In this document: one piece after another, positions 6,117 through 12,642 of the stretch
Layout of the letters: the number at the start of each line of letters is the position of its first letter
Numbering within the stretch: position 1 is the stretch's first letter
DNA from: Gammaproteobacteria bacterium UBA6173
GTDB taxonomy: Bacteria; Pseudomonadota; Gammaproteobacteria; Pseudomonadales; Pseudohongiellaceae
NCBI GenBank assembly: GCA_002422225.1
Contig: DITX01000087.1
Location: 1-12,642 of the forward strand
Length of the DNA stretch: 12,642 bases
Direction: 5' to 3'
Translations under genes and position numbers: made by a program
The notes under the pieces: generated by a model
The model's input: the letters and a program-made list of their open reading frames with translations, nothing else
Database searches by the model: none
Told to the model about the DNA's origin: nothing

Positions 6117-6853
6117 TGACCAGCACGCTGACACCCTGGACAGTTGAACAATTTGAAGCGCAATTGCGCGCAAAAGAATCGCGATATCACATCTTTCATC
6201 CCTTCCATATCGCCATGAACAGCGGTCAATGCACAAAGGAACAGGTTCAGGGCTGGGTGCTCAATCGCTTTTATTACCAGATCATGATTCCGATCAAAGA
6301 TGCTGCTGTCCTGTCGAACATGCCAGATAAAGAACACCGACGATTGTGGATTCAGCGCATCATCGATCACGATGGCCTCGAAGGAGATGAAGGTGGCATT
6401 GAAGCATGGCTTGCGTTGGCTGAAGCGGTGGGCCTGACGCGGGATGACGTGTTGTCGCTGAAACACGTATCACCCGGCGTGCGGTTTGCGGTGGATGCTT
6501 ACGTGAACTTTGCCCGCACAGCCCCCTGGCAAGAGGCCGTGTGTTCATCGTTAACCGAGTTATTTGCACCCACTATTCACCAGAAACGTCTGGACAGCTG
6601 GCCAGCGCATTACCCGTGGATTGATGCGCGCGGCTACCACTATTTTCGTAAACGTCTGTCCGAAGCACGTCGCGATGTCGAGCACGGCTTGCGAGTGACA
6701 CTGGAACATTTCAAAACACGACCGGAACAGGAGCGTGCGCTGGACATCCTGCAGTTCAAGCTGAATGTGTTGTGGGCGATGCTCGACTCGATTCAGGTCA
6801 GTTACGGTATTGGGGAAACCCGACACGGCGCCATCGCGAGGATGGCGCCATGA
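6113..6853 (+). CDS. pqqC: PqqC, cofactor-independent PQQ synthase
   Basis: A 246-residue, all-helical oxidase that performs the last step: ring closure and oxidation of AHQQ to PQQ by oxygen. The residues known from the Klebsiella enzyme appear at a constant offset of +2: H86, Y130, H156, R159, Y177, R181 and K216. They lie in IIDHDG, VDAYVNF, TIHQKRL, GYHYFRKRL and QFKLNVLW. The enzyme therefore looks functional. ATG 6113 overlaps the pqqB stop; a second ATG follows at once. The last codons (HGAIARMAP) are encoded by a perfect GC-rich inverted repeat that also holds the pqqD ribosome binding site, and the stop overlaps the pqqD start (ATGA). Confidence 0.96.
   Translation: MMTSTLTPWTVEQFEAQLRAKESRYHIFHPFHIAMNSGQCTKEQVQGWVLNRFYYQIMIPIKDAAVLSNMPDKEHRRLWIQRIIDHDGLEGDEGGIEAWLALAEAVGLTRDDVLSLKHVSPGVRFAVDAYVNFARTAPWQEAVCSSLTELFAPTIHQKRLDSWPAHYPWIDARGYHYFRKRLSEARRDVEHGLRVTLEHFKTRPEQERALDILQFKLNVLWAMLDSIQVSYGIGETRHGAIARMAP
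6827..6849 (+). promoter_or_regulatory. Hairpin sequestering the pqqD ribosome binding site
   Basis: A perfect 9-bp inverted repeat, GGCGCCATC at 6827-6835 and GATGGCGCC at 6841-6849, closes a five-base loop GCGAG. The pqqD Shine-Dalgarno GAGG (6838-6841) sits in the loop and first stem pair, and pqqD ATG begins at the very next base, 6850. Ribosomes finishing pqqC would melt the stem, so it probably makes pqqD translation depend on pqqC translation. Confidence 0.65.
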
Positions 6854-7122
6854 GTATTGTTCACCCACAGCCGCTGCGTCTGGCCAGACAGTACAAACTG
6901 AAATGGGAGACTACACAAAATGCGTATGTGCTCTTGTACCCTGAGGGGCTGATTAAACTGACGGGAAGTGCGGGCGAAATTCTCAAGCGCATCGATGGCA
7001 AAAGCAGTGCACCCGATATTATCAACGCGCTAGAAGCCAGCTATCCGGGCGTTGATCTTAAACAGGACGTGATCGATTTTCTCGAGCACGCCCATAACAA
7101 AGGCTGGATTACCCGTGACTGA
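6850..7122 (+). CDS. pqqD: PqqD, PqqA-binding peptide chaperone
   Basis: A 90-residue RiPP recognition element that binds the PqqA leader and hands it to the radical SAM enzyme PqqE. The sequence has the family pattern: an N-terminal RLARQYKLKWE strand region, YVLLYPEGLIKLTGSAGEIL, and C-terminal winged-helix segments (ILKRIDGKSS, DVIDFLEHAHNKGWI). I chose ATG 6850 because it overlaps the pqqC stop as ATGA and gives the normal length; the open frame extends 26 codons upstream only as an out-of-frame reading of pqqC. The stop lies inside the pqqE start region (8 bp overlap), suiting production of PqqD and PqqE in fixed proportion. PqqD is a separate protein here, not fused to PqqC or PqqE as in some species. 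Confidence 0.95.
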   Translation: MSIVHPQPLRLARQYKLKWETTQNAYVLLYPEGLIKLTGSAGEILKRIDGKSSAPDIINALEASYPGVDLKQDVIDFLEHAHNKGWITRD

Positions 7123-8254
7123 CTCTACGCACAGCGCGCAACCCGGCCCACTCTGGGTCAATGCCGAGATCACGTACAGATGCCCTCTGCACTGTGTGTT
7201 TTGTTATAACCCGCTAAACTACGCAAGCACGTTTGACAAAGAACTGTCCACCGAGGAGTGGGTAAGAGTGCTGCGCGAAGCACGTGAACTGGGTGCTGTT
7301 CAACTTGGTTTATCAGGGGGCGAGCCCTTGCTGCGTGATGATCTGGAAGAGATTATCGCTGAAGCCAGTAAGATGGGTTATTACACTAATCTGTTGACAT
7401 CCGGCATTGGACTGACAGAAAAACGTATTGCCGCTTTTAAGGCAAACGGGCTCGACCAGATACAATTGTCCTTTCAAGACTCCAGCAAAGAGCTCAACGA
7501 TTTCCTGTCCAGCACCAAAACCTTTGACCTGAAACTCAAAGTAGCAAAACTGATCAAGCAGTATGATTACCCCATGGTGCTTAATGTTGTGCTACATCGC
7601 CTCAACATTGACCACATCGAACAGATTTTGCAGATGGCTGAACGCATGCAGGCAGATCATGTCGAATTGGCCAACAGTCAGTATTACGCATGGGCATTCA
7701 AAAACCGCGAATATCTGATGCCAAGCCGCGAACAGCTGGAGCGCGCTGAGATCATTTGCAATCAGTTTCGTGAACGTTTAGGCAACAAAATGAAACTCTA
7801 CTTTGTGGTGCCTGATTATTACTCGGATCGCCCGAAAGCCTGCATGAATGGTTGGGGCTCTGTGTTTCTGAATATCGCACCTGATGGCCTAGCGTTGCCC
7901 TGCCATGAAGCCCGCATGTTGCCGGAACTGGCATTCCCCAATGTGCGCGATCACGATGTGCGCAGCATCTGGTTTGACTCACACGCCTTTAATGCCTACC
8001 GCGGCAACAGCTGGATGCCGGAGCCTTGCCGTAGTTGTGATGAAAAAGAAAAAGATTTTGGTGGCTGCCGCTGTCAGGCGTTTATGCTGACCGGGGATGC
8101 TGCCAACACGGATCCGGTGTGTAGCAAATCCCCTCATCACACACTGATCACCGATCAGGTGGCACTGGCGCAAGGTTCGCGCGCAGCTGATGATCAGGTG
8201 CGCCCGCTGATCATCTTTCGTGATGACAAGAATTCCCGGCAGTTTATGCAGTGA
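7115..8254 (+). CDS. pqqE: PqqE, radical SAM enzyme that cross-links PqqA
   Basis: A 379-residue radical SAM/SPASM protein that forms the carbon-carbon bond between Glu and Tyr of PqqA. The SAM cluster cysteines are C23, C27 and C30 (CPLHCVFC), followed by SGGEP (67-71). The auxiliary cluster ligands are C243, C263, C318 and C320 for one cluster, and C305, C308, D314 and C336 for the other. The aspartate matches the unusual Asp ligand known in Methylorubrum PqqE. All cluster ligands are present, so the enzyme should be active. The start is GTG 7115, overlapping pqqD by 8 bp, with no strong ribosome binding site, which implies coupling. No further pqq gene follows, and no terminator is evident after the stop. 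Confidence 0.96.
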   Translation: MTDSTHSAQPGPLWVNAEITYRCPLHCVFCYNPLNYASTFDKELSTEEWVRVLREARELGAVQLGLSGGEPLLRDDLEEIIAEASKMGYYTNLLTSGIGLTEKRIAAFKANGLDQIQLSFQDSSKELNDFLSSTKTFDLKLKVAKLIKQYDYPMVLNVVLHRLNIDHIEQILQMAERMQADHVELANSQYYAWAFKNREYLMPSREQLERAEIICNQFRERLGNKMKLYFVVPDYYSDRPKACMNGWGSVFLNIAPDGLALPCHEARMLPELAFPNVRDHDVRSIWFDSHAFNAYRGNSWMPEPCRSCDEKEKDFGGCRCQAFMLTGDAANTDPVCSKSPHHTLITDQVALAQGSRAADDQVRPLIIFRDDKNSRQFMQ

Positions 8255-8385
8255 AAGAACGCCTTATGTTCGCCAGCAGACAGATATCCTTATTCTTGTT
8301 TGCTACCTCTATCCGGTAATTGATGAATACACGCCAACTGCGCTTACTCCGTCAATCGATCATTTTGATTTAATCGGAGTTCCAC

Positions 8386-9247
8386 ATGACAAATTTACTA
8401 CACACGCTCAAATAACATGCATGGGTCGCCATGTTGTCAGTCCTGCTGATGACAGGGCTCGCAGAGAACACTCAAGCGGCACCAACAGCCAGCTACTCGG
8501 CTACTTCTACCGGTACAACTGACAATCCGACACTGTCGGGCACTATTATTGTGGCCGACACAGATCTGGATAAAACTGGCAACTACTACGTTGTTTTTGA
8601 GCACCAGGATACGTGGCTATTTTTGACACCCCAGGGCTGGGTAGCTCATCAGACAGGGCCCTACCCGATATTTCAGACTGGTGCACTGTCTGGCGGAAGT
8701 GCCGAAGTGCTGTTGAACGCGGATGTCAGAGAGTATATCGGCGCGCGGCTTTATGTCGGTTATGGACTAACTGAGAACGACATGACCCCACTCAGCAATT
8801 CCAACCTGACCACTGCGGTATTGGACATGCAAACCGCCTATGCCGATGCTGCCGGTCGTCCAACACCTGACTTCCTGAATACTGGTGCGGGTAACATCGG
8901 CAGCCTGACATTGCAAGCAGGTCTGTATAACTGGAGCACATCGGTAATCATTCCAAACGATCTTGTGCTTAACGGCGGCGCCAATGATGTATGTATGGAT
9001 ATTCCAGATTTCTGGTGATCTGGGCATTAGTTCAAGCAAACGCATCACACTCGCGGGCGGCGCACAAGCCAAGAATGTATTCTGGCAGGTAGCTGGTGAA
9101 GTATTGATTGAAGCCGGGGCACATTTTGAAGGTAATATCTTGTCTCAGACTGCTATCACCATGCTGACGGGGGCATCATTAAATGGCAGAACGTTGGCTC
9201 AGACCATGGTGGCTATTGATAGCGCCACCATCGTTAAACCACAGTAA
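8386..9247 (+). pseudogene. Decayed ice-binding protein (DUF3494) gene with exported N-terminus
   Basis: The likely original start is ATG 8386, six bases after a GGAG site, but codon 10 is TAA (8413-8415). Reading through it gives a signal peptide (HAWVAMLSVLLMTGLAENTQ) and then a secreted-protein module (VFEHQDTWLFLTPQGW to RLYVGYGLTENDM). The DUF3494 ice-binding-like part follows: AYADAAGRPTPDF, LTLQAGLYNWSTSVIIPND. The frame then breaks at 8989-8996, where GTAT is duplicated. Removing four bases restores GGANDVWIFQISGDLGI, and the other frame continues as GGAQAKNVFWQVAGEVLIEA and AHFEGNILSQTAITMLTGAS to the stop at 9245-9247. The first ~70 residues of a normal DUF3494 domain also seem missing before the AYADAAGR segment. 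A shorter product could start at ATG 8431 but would still hit the frameshift. Confidence 0.8.
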
Positions 9248-9268
9248 GTAGTTATATAGCGAGTCTCA

Positions 9269-9331
9269 ATGGAGCATGTCAAAACACGCTCGGAACAAGA
9301 ACGTGCGCTTGATCTGAGCCAGTTTCAAACC
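9269..9331 (+). pseudogene. Short remnant homologous to the C-terminal part of pqqC
   Basis: This reads MEHVKTRSEQERALDLSQF, matching residues 198-215 of PqqC here (LEHFKTRPEQERALDILQF). Over the first 15 codons 36 of 45 bases agree. Six of the nine differences are third-position silent changes, so this looks like a piece of a diverged pqqC homologue rather than a recent copy. Homology stops just before the position of the catalytic lysine, which is absent. The enclosing frame (9269-9643) then reads through unrelated sequence and looks non-coding. It lies 22 bp after the ice-binding pseudogene. Confidence 0.7.
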
Positions 9332-9837
9332 CCGGCAGCGCGGACCAATCACTTGGCTGGTATGGCCCCAATCCGCGCGACCGCCTCGACATCAAAACTG
9401 CCCGTATGCTCGGACCACAGCGCCAGCGTTGTCTGCTGCCAGAGAGCCTGGACACCTTGGCGCAACATGGCCTTCAGGCACCGGCTGTCAGCCGCGTGTT
9501 TATGCCGGGTTATTTGTTTTATTCGCGAATTCGCGAACATGGGATGGCAACACCCATCAGCTGCCCGGCACATCATCTGCGTGGTCAGTGGCTATCTCTG
9601 GACAAGCTATGTGACATCGACACCCACGCTTGGGTACCACTGATAAAACCGCACTGGCTGGGACCATGGATACAATCGAGCACGCCGGATAACTACCTGC
9701 TCACCCAGGCTTTATCGGAAATTGAACACACACTGACTCCCAGATTGTTTGCTGAATTGCAACAAGATCACATCAACGGCGTGTGGAAAGAAGTTGATCG
9801 CATTTTTATTGTTCCGACAGGCTGGCCCTGCAATTAA
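9313..9837 (+). pseudogene. Unidentified open frame without a credible start, probably a 5'-truncated gene
   Basis: This frame is open from 9313 and ends at TAA 9835-9837. The first ATG is at 9406 and has no ribosome binding site. The residues before it (WYGPNPRDRLDIKTAR) look as protein-like as those after, which suggests the gene once began further upstream and lost its 5' end. The 143 residues from 9406 include FMPGYLFYSRIREHG, HAWVPLIKPHWLGPWI, LTQALSEIEHTL and a closing VWKEVDRIFIVPTGWP. They look like a real soluble cytoplasmic protein with no signal peptide or membrane helix. I considered chorismate lyase (UbiC) but could not match its motifs. It may still be expressed from 9406. Confidence 0.45.
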
Positions 9838-9907
9838 ATTTCAGACTGGACTCACGGGCGCTGGACGTTTACTCTCCCTTTAGGTTTTGTTTACAAGGAG
9901 GCTGAAC

Positions 9908-10801
9908 ATGACACCACGCATCATAAAACTGTTGTGGATTGCACCCGCACTGGCAGCATGCGCTGTACAGGAGGTGCCACCCGAACGAGACAGCATTCCG
10001 CGGCAATTGGCTGAAGACTTGGCGGGGGGGCATATTTACATTGATCTTCCGGATGGATTTCCCAACATTGCGCTGCCCGAAACCATAAGGGCTGAAGGCA
10101 GTCTTGACCGGGGCATGGCCATGACGCTGATCCTTAGATCTGAACTATCCACCCAGATCATGGAGGAGATTGTCCACACGGCAATGACAGCGTCAAATTG
10201 GACCACTCTGGAATCTCGCCCATCCCAACAACGCGGCGGCTTTGTCGGCAATACCACACCGTTTCAAGCACGCATTTCAAGCAATCAATTTTGTCACGAT
10301 CAGTACGGCATGATGTCTATCAGCGCACGAAATAGACAAGGCGTCTATAATCGCCTTGCTCTGGATTGGAACTATAGTACCAATATGTCAGGATTGAATT
10401 GTAACCAGCAGAATGAACAACGTCAGGGATTGATGCTCAATTCTAATCCCATGGCTGGACTCAACGAACATATGCCTGTTCTGGAACTACCCGCAGAAGA
10501 TCGAGGCGTGCGATTTAGCCCGCCTTTTGGTAGCCGCATGTCCAGCTCATCCAACATCATGACCACTCAATCCCCTCTGCGTGTAGACTGGAGCATGGCC
10601 GAGATCAATCTCTGGTTTGCCAAACAACTGCAAGAGCAGGGCTGGAAGCAAGACGCATCATGGGCAGGTGAACTTACCGCAGGCAGCACCTGGGTCAAAC
10701 ACAACGATGACGAGACCGAGCTTGATGGTTTACTGGACATGACGCGCATCGAGGAAGATAACGTCCACCTACGATTTCGTCTTTCTTACAGAAATCAATA
10801 A
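9908..10801 (+). CDS. Putative lipoprotein, first of a paralogous pair, unknown function
   Basis: A 297-residue protein. ATG 9908 follows an AAGGAGG site at 9895-9901; a TTG at 9887 is in frame but lies before that site. The N-terminus MTPRIIKLLWIAPALAACAV carries an LAAC lipobox, so the protein is probably lipid-anchored at C18. The body has two similar halves. The N half has a GSLDRG-then-LILRSEL strand pattern with a helix ending near NWTTL. The C half has LRVDWSMAEINLWFAKQL ending in QEQGW. Between them are FCHDQYGMMSIS and LNCNQQN, whose cysteines could pair. The 'GS...v.l.s...fy...L...GW' layout recurs in many bacterial envelope proteins of unknown role. It is 33 bp upstream of its paralogue, sharing GSLD, CHD, NCxQQN, TQS and EQGW motifs. 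Confidence 0.8.
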   Translation: MTPRIIKLLWIAPALAACAVQEVPPERDSIPRQLAEDLAGGHIYIDLPDGFPNIALPETIRAEGSLDRGMAMTLILRSELSTQIMEEIVHTAMTASNWTTLESRPSQQRGGFVGNTTPFQARISSNQFCHDQYGMMSISARNRQGVYNRLALDWNYSTNMSGLNCNQQNEQRQGLMLNSNPMAGLNEHMPVLELPAEDRGVRFSPPFGSRMSSSSNIMTTQSPLRVDWSMAEINLWFAKQLQEQGWKQDASWAGELTAGSTWVKHNDDETELDGLLDMTRIEEDNVHLRFRLSYRNQ

Positions 10802-10834
10802 TATAAACAAAGTCGTTATGCCAAGGAGAAAAAC

Positions 10835-11767
10835 ATGACACGGAAACTACCACTGGCAACACTGTTTTTTCTGAGCGCATTTGCGCAGGCTGATACTGAG
10901 TTTGTAGACGCCATTCCGCTTGATCTGGCAAAAGCCCTGCTGAGTATTGGCAATACCATGCAGATTGGCATCTACAGTGATGTGATGGAAAGTTTCCCTG
11001 AGTTTGAAATCCCGGTCAGCGTCAAGGTCCTGGGCAGTCTGGATCAGGGCATAATGCAGCGACTAGTGCTGCAATCAGACATGGCCGCGGAAGAAACCCG
11101 ACAAGTACTGCTGGCAACACTGGCGGCAGCAGGCTGGCAGGAACTGCAACGCCCTGATTCAGCCATGGTTCAACCCAGAGGGTTTGTTCCGGCAGGCAGC
11201 GCCTCGCCTCAAGCCAACCCTTCGAATCTCTGCCATGACGATCATGGCATTATAACGATCAGTATTTCGACTGTCAGCAATCACACGGTCGCCAGCCTGA
11301 TCAAGAACAACACGATGGCGCGCGGCACAGCAAACTGTGCCCAACAGAACAGCCAAGGCGTTCAAAACCCCGGTATGCGCGCCGTCATGATTGGCGGTGT
11401 AACAGAGCACCTGCCGACCTTGCGACTGCCAACGCCAACGGGCAGCCCTCTCGGCCAGCCGCGGTCAACATTTATGTCTGGGTCAAGGAGTTCCGGCTCT
11501 CCTAACGATTTTGAAACGCAAAGCCAGGTAGCCATCGACTGGGACATTGCCAGACTCTATGCATTTTTTACTGAACAACTTGATGAGCAGGGCTGGACTC
11601 AGGATTCTGCGTGGTCCGGCAATATCGCAGCAGGAGGAAATTGGACTAAAAGCACCGCTGAAAATCTCGATCTCATCGCCATTCTCAGCATAGTGGAAAC
11701 AGCGGATGAAAACTTCGAATTAAAATTGCGGGTGCTATCACGCGGCGCACAGCGCCCACTGCGATGA
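10835..11767 (+). CDS. Exported paralogue of the upstream lipoprotein, unknown function
   Basis: A 310-residue protein starting at ATG 10835 with an AAGGAG site at 10823-10828. It has a short cleavable signal peptide (MTRKLPLATLFFLSAFAQA, cleavage before DTEF) and no lipobox, so unlike its neighbour it should be soluble in the periplasm. The same two-half architecture is present: VLGSLDQGIMQRLVLQSDM with a helix ending in AAGWQEL in the N half, and VAIDWDIARLYAFFTEQLDE followed by QGWTQDSAWSG in the C half. The LCHDDHG and ANCAQQN cysteine segments lie between, plus a serine/glycine-rich linker (GSRSSGSPND). A soluble partner beside an anchored paralogue suggests they work together, perhaps as a heterodimer; that is inference. 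The last codons form part of the terminator stem. Confidence 0.8.
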   Translation: MTRKLPLATLFFLSAFAQADTEFVDAIPLDLAKALLSIGNTMQIGIYSDVMESFPEFEIPVSVKVLGSLDQGIMQRLVLQSDMAAEETRQVLLATLAAAGWQELQRPDSAMVQPRGFVPAGSASPQANPSNLCHDDHGIITISISTVSNHTVASLIKNNTMARGTANCAQQNSQGVQNPGMRAVMIGGVTEHLPTLRLPTPTGSPLGQPRSTFMSGSRSSGSPNDFETQSQVAIDWDIARLYAFFTEQLDEQGWTQDSAWSGNIAAGGNWTKSTAENLDLIAILSIVETADENFELKLRVLSRGAQRPLR

Positions 11768-11797
11768 CATGAGTTCATAACATTGGGCGCTTTTTTT
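11751..11797 (+). terminator. Rho-independent terminator overlapping the end of the paralogue gene
   Basis: An 8-bp perfect stem AGCGCCCA (11751-11758) and TGGGCGCT (11784-11791) is followed by seven T's (11791-11797). The 25-base loop contains the stop codon and a small inner ATGA/TCAT pairing. The 5' arm is inside the coding sequence. It ends the two-gene unit before the convergent minus-strand gene. Confidence 0.75.
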
Positions 11798-11806
11798 GCA
11801 GAATTA

Positions 11807-12271
11807 CTAATCCGCAATCGCTGCCGCACCTGCCAAAGACACCTGTTCATCCTCAATGCCCCGGGCACCGCTTGAGGTGATGGCGCCAATGCGCTCACCA
11901 TTCAACATGACCGGGACACCGCCAGCAAAGGTGACTCCCCCTTCCACCTCAGCAATTTCGCCCGCTTGCAGCCTGCGACCATATTCCCCTGAGGCTAAAC
12001 CGGTTGCCGTCACTACCCGCGCCTTGCTTAGGGCGATGTCATAGGTACGTGCCGAGGCACCATCCATGCGGTGAATCATTACCGGAACACCCGCTGCGTC
12101 AGCAATGACGATAGTAAGATTCCAGCTATTGGCCCGCGACTCGGCCAGCGCCGCCGCCATTGCCCGCTCAGCCATTTCATAGGTCAGCGCGGGGGCGTCC
12201 TGCGCCGAAGTAACACCTGAAAGTCCCAGGCTGCACATCAGTGCGATTCCCGACAGAAATTTCTTTACCAT
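11807..12271 (-). CDS. Exported GlcG/HbpS-family (DUF336) protein
   Basis: A 154-residue protein with a signal peptide (MVKKFLSGIALMCSLGLSGV, cleavage near TSAQ-DA) and one GlcG/HbpS domain: LTYEMAERAMAAALAESRAN, LTIVIADAAGVPVMIHRMDG, ALSKARVVTATGLASGE, and the glycine-rich VEGGVTFAGGVPVMLNGERI ending in GAITSSGARGIEDEQVSLAG. Family members such as HbpS bind haem and form octamers; others have no known ligand. Exported members occur in some PQQ-dehydrogenase neighbourhoods, so a role in periplasmic oxidation is possible but not shown. ATG 12271 has a GGAG site at 12280-12283 (minus strand). The gene converges on the paralogue pair and has its own predicted promoter. Confidence 0.88.
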   Translation of the reverse strand: MVKKFLSGIALMCSLGLSGVTSAQDAPALTYEMAERAMAAALAESRANSWNLTIVIADAAGVPVMIHRMDGASARTYDIALSKARVVTATGLASGEYGRRLQAGEIAEVEGGVTFAGGVPVMLNGERIGAITSSGARGIEDEQVSLAGAAAIAD

Positions 12272-12290
12272 TTTTATTTCTCCTTACACC

Positions 12291-12317
12291 AGTGAAGCCT
12301 TTTAGTGAGTCTTCACT
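12291..12317 (-). repeat. Inverted repeat over the promoter/leader of the GlcG/HbpS-family gene
   Basis: AGTGAAG (12291-12297) and CTTCACT (12311-12317) are perfect complements 13 bases apart. A further AGTGA at 12304-12308 pairs with the same TCACT arm. The repeat overlaps the predicted -10 box and transcript start, as an operator would, and could also fold in the leader RNA. Confidence 0.5.
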
Positions 12318-12343
12318 ATGCCATCATAAATATTTAGCATCAA
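12315..12343 (-). promoter_or_regulatory. Predicted promoter of the GlcG/HbpS-family gene
   Basis: On the minus strand TTGATG (complement of 12338-12343) and CATAGT (complement of 12315-12320) are separated by 17 bases. Each matches four or more consensus positions. The predicted transcript start is near 12308, leaving a leader of about 37 bases before the ATG. Confidence 0.45.
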
Positions 12344-12401
12344 ATTAATGGCGGTGATTGATTGCCTCCAAGCGCTAAAAGGAATCATCATGTGGCACTG
12401 C

Positions 12402-12411
12402 ATCCCGGGAT
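12402..12411. repeat. Ten-base perfect palindrome in the divergent intergenic region
   Basis: ATCCCGGGAT is a perfect palindrome about 55 bases upstream of the next gene's ATG, where an operator could act. Nothing else supports a role. Confidence 0.25.
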
Positions 12412-12465
12412 CAAAGAGGTCGAGAGCCTCGTTAACAGTACAACAGTAATCAACAAGGAGTTGTT

Positions 12466-12642
12466 ATGAATACCATCAAACCTCTCATACTAAAATTCAT
12501 TGGTATTACGCTGACCAGCATTCTGCTAGCCAGCACTGTTGATGTTCATGCCCAGCCGTCGTTGAACTCGGCTGAACTGGCAACCACAGTGGACGATGGA
12601 TTTACCATTGCCGCGCTGATGAGCGGCGAATGGCCAGGCCGG
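12466..12642 (+). CDS. 5' part of a secreted-protein gene running off the right edge
   Basis: ATG 12466 lies five bases after an AAGGAG site (12455-12460), and the frame is open for 59 codons to the window end. The protein has a signal peptide: MNTIKPL start, hydrophobic stretch FIGITLTSILLAS at about 11-23, and a VHAQ-type cleavage site near residue 30. The visible mature part begins QPSLNSAELATTVDDGFTIA and has no motif I can assign. It diverges from the GlcG/HbpS-family gene, with 194 bp between the starts. Confidence 0.75.
   Translation, partial: MNTIKPLILKFIGITLTSILLASTVDVHAQPSLNSAELATTVDDGFTIAALMSGEWPGR

Noticed and set aside
8220..8522. 100-residue plus-strand open frame after pqqE
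   Set aside because: It begins inside pqqE and overlaps the ice-binding gene in another frame; its composition looks random and it has no ribosome site.
8989..8996. GTAT tandem copies as a phase-variation switch for the ice-binding gene
   Set aside because: Only two copies are present; known tetranucleotide switches need many more, and a separate stop codon already breaks the gene.
9406..9837. Chorismate pyruvate-lyase (UbiC)
   Set aside because: The size is similar, but I could not place the family's conserved arginine/glutamate motifs, so no function is assigned.
1..12642. CRISPR arrays, tRNA genes or insertion sequences
   Set aside because: No spaced identical repeats, no cloverleaf-like gene and no transposase frame were seen on either strand.

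Overview
The window looks like a chromosomal segment of a free-living, probably marine or cold-water gammaproteobacterium that oxidises alcohols or sugars with PQQ-dependent dehydrogenases. This rests on gene content and protein style (PQQ cluster, MoxY-like kinase, decayed ice-binding protein); no rRNA or other taxonomic marker is present. There are no tRNAs, rRNAs, CRISPR arrays or intact transposases.

Left part (1-1700). A gene start runs off the left edge on the minus strand, back to back with a small secreted protein of unknown role (185-688). Then comes a rearranged patch. A small membrane-protein gene (707-) loses its natural 3' end. A fragment of a marR-type regulator lies in the opposite orientation. 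That fragment is joined in frame to the front half of a VapC-like PIN toxin. The RHH antitoxin upstream is intact, with a promoter and three 11-bp operator-like repeats.

Centre (1684-8254). A minus-strand operon with overlapping ends encodes a proline-iminopeptidase-like hydrolase, a LapD/MoxY-type sensor kinase and a NarL-type response regulator. It diverges from a complete pqqABCDE operon on the plus strand. PqqA is the radical-SAM substrate peptide. PqqD presents it to PqqE, which makes the Glu-Tyr crosslink. PqqB acts on the excised amino acid and PqqC performs the final ring closure and oxidation. No PqqF/PqqG-type protease gene is present here, so PqqA cleavage must be done from elsewhere. 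The kinase and regulator are good candidates for controlling PQQ-linked oxidation, by analogy with MoxYX. Two RNA hairpins stand out: one between pqqA and pqqB, and one that encloses the pqqD ribosome binding site.

Decay zone (8255-9840). Downstream of pqqE lie an ice-binding-protein pseudogene with at least two clear lesions, a short fragment homologous to the C-terminal part of pqqC, and an unidentified open frame without a credible start.

Right part (9840-12642). Two tandem paralogous exported proteins (a lipoprotein and a signal-peptide protein) form a two-gene unit closed by a terminator whose 5' arm lies in the coding sequence. Facing them is an exported GlcG/HbpS-family protein, with an inverted repeat over its promoter. 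A divergent secreted-protein gene runs off the right edge.
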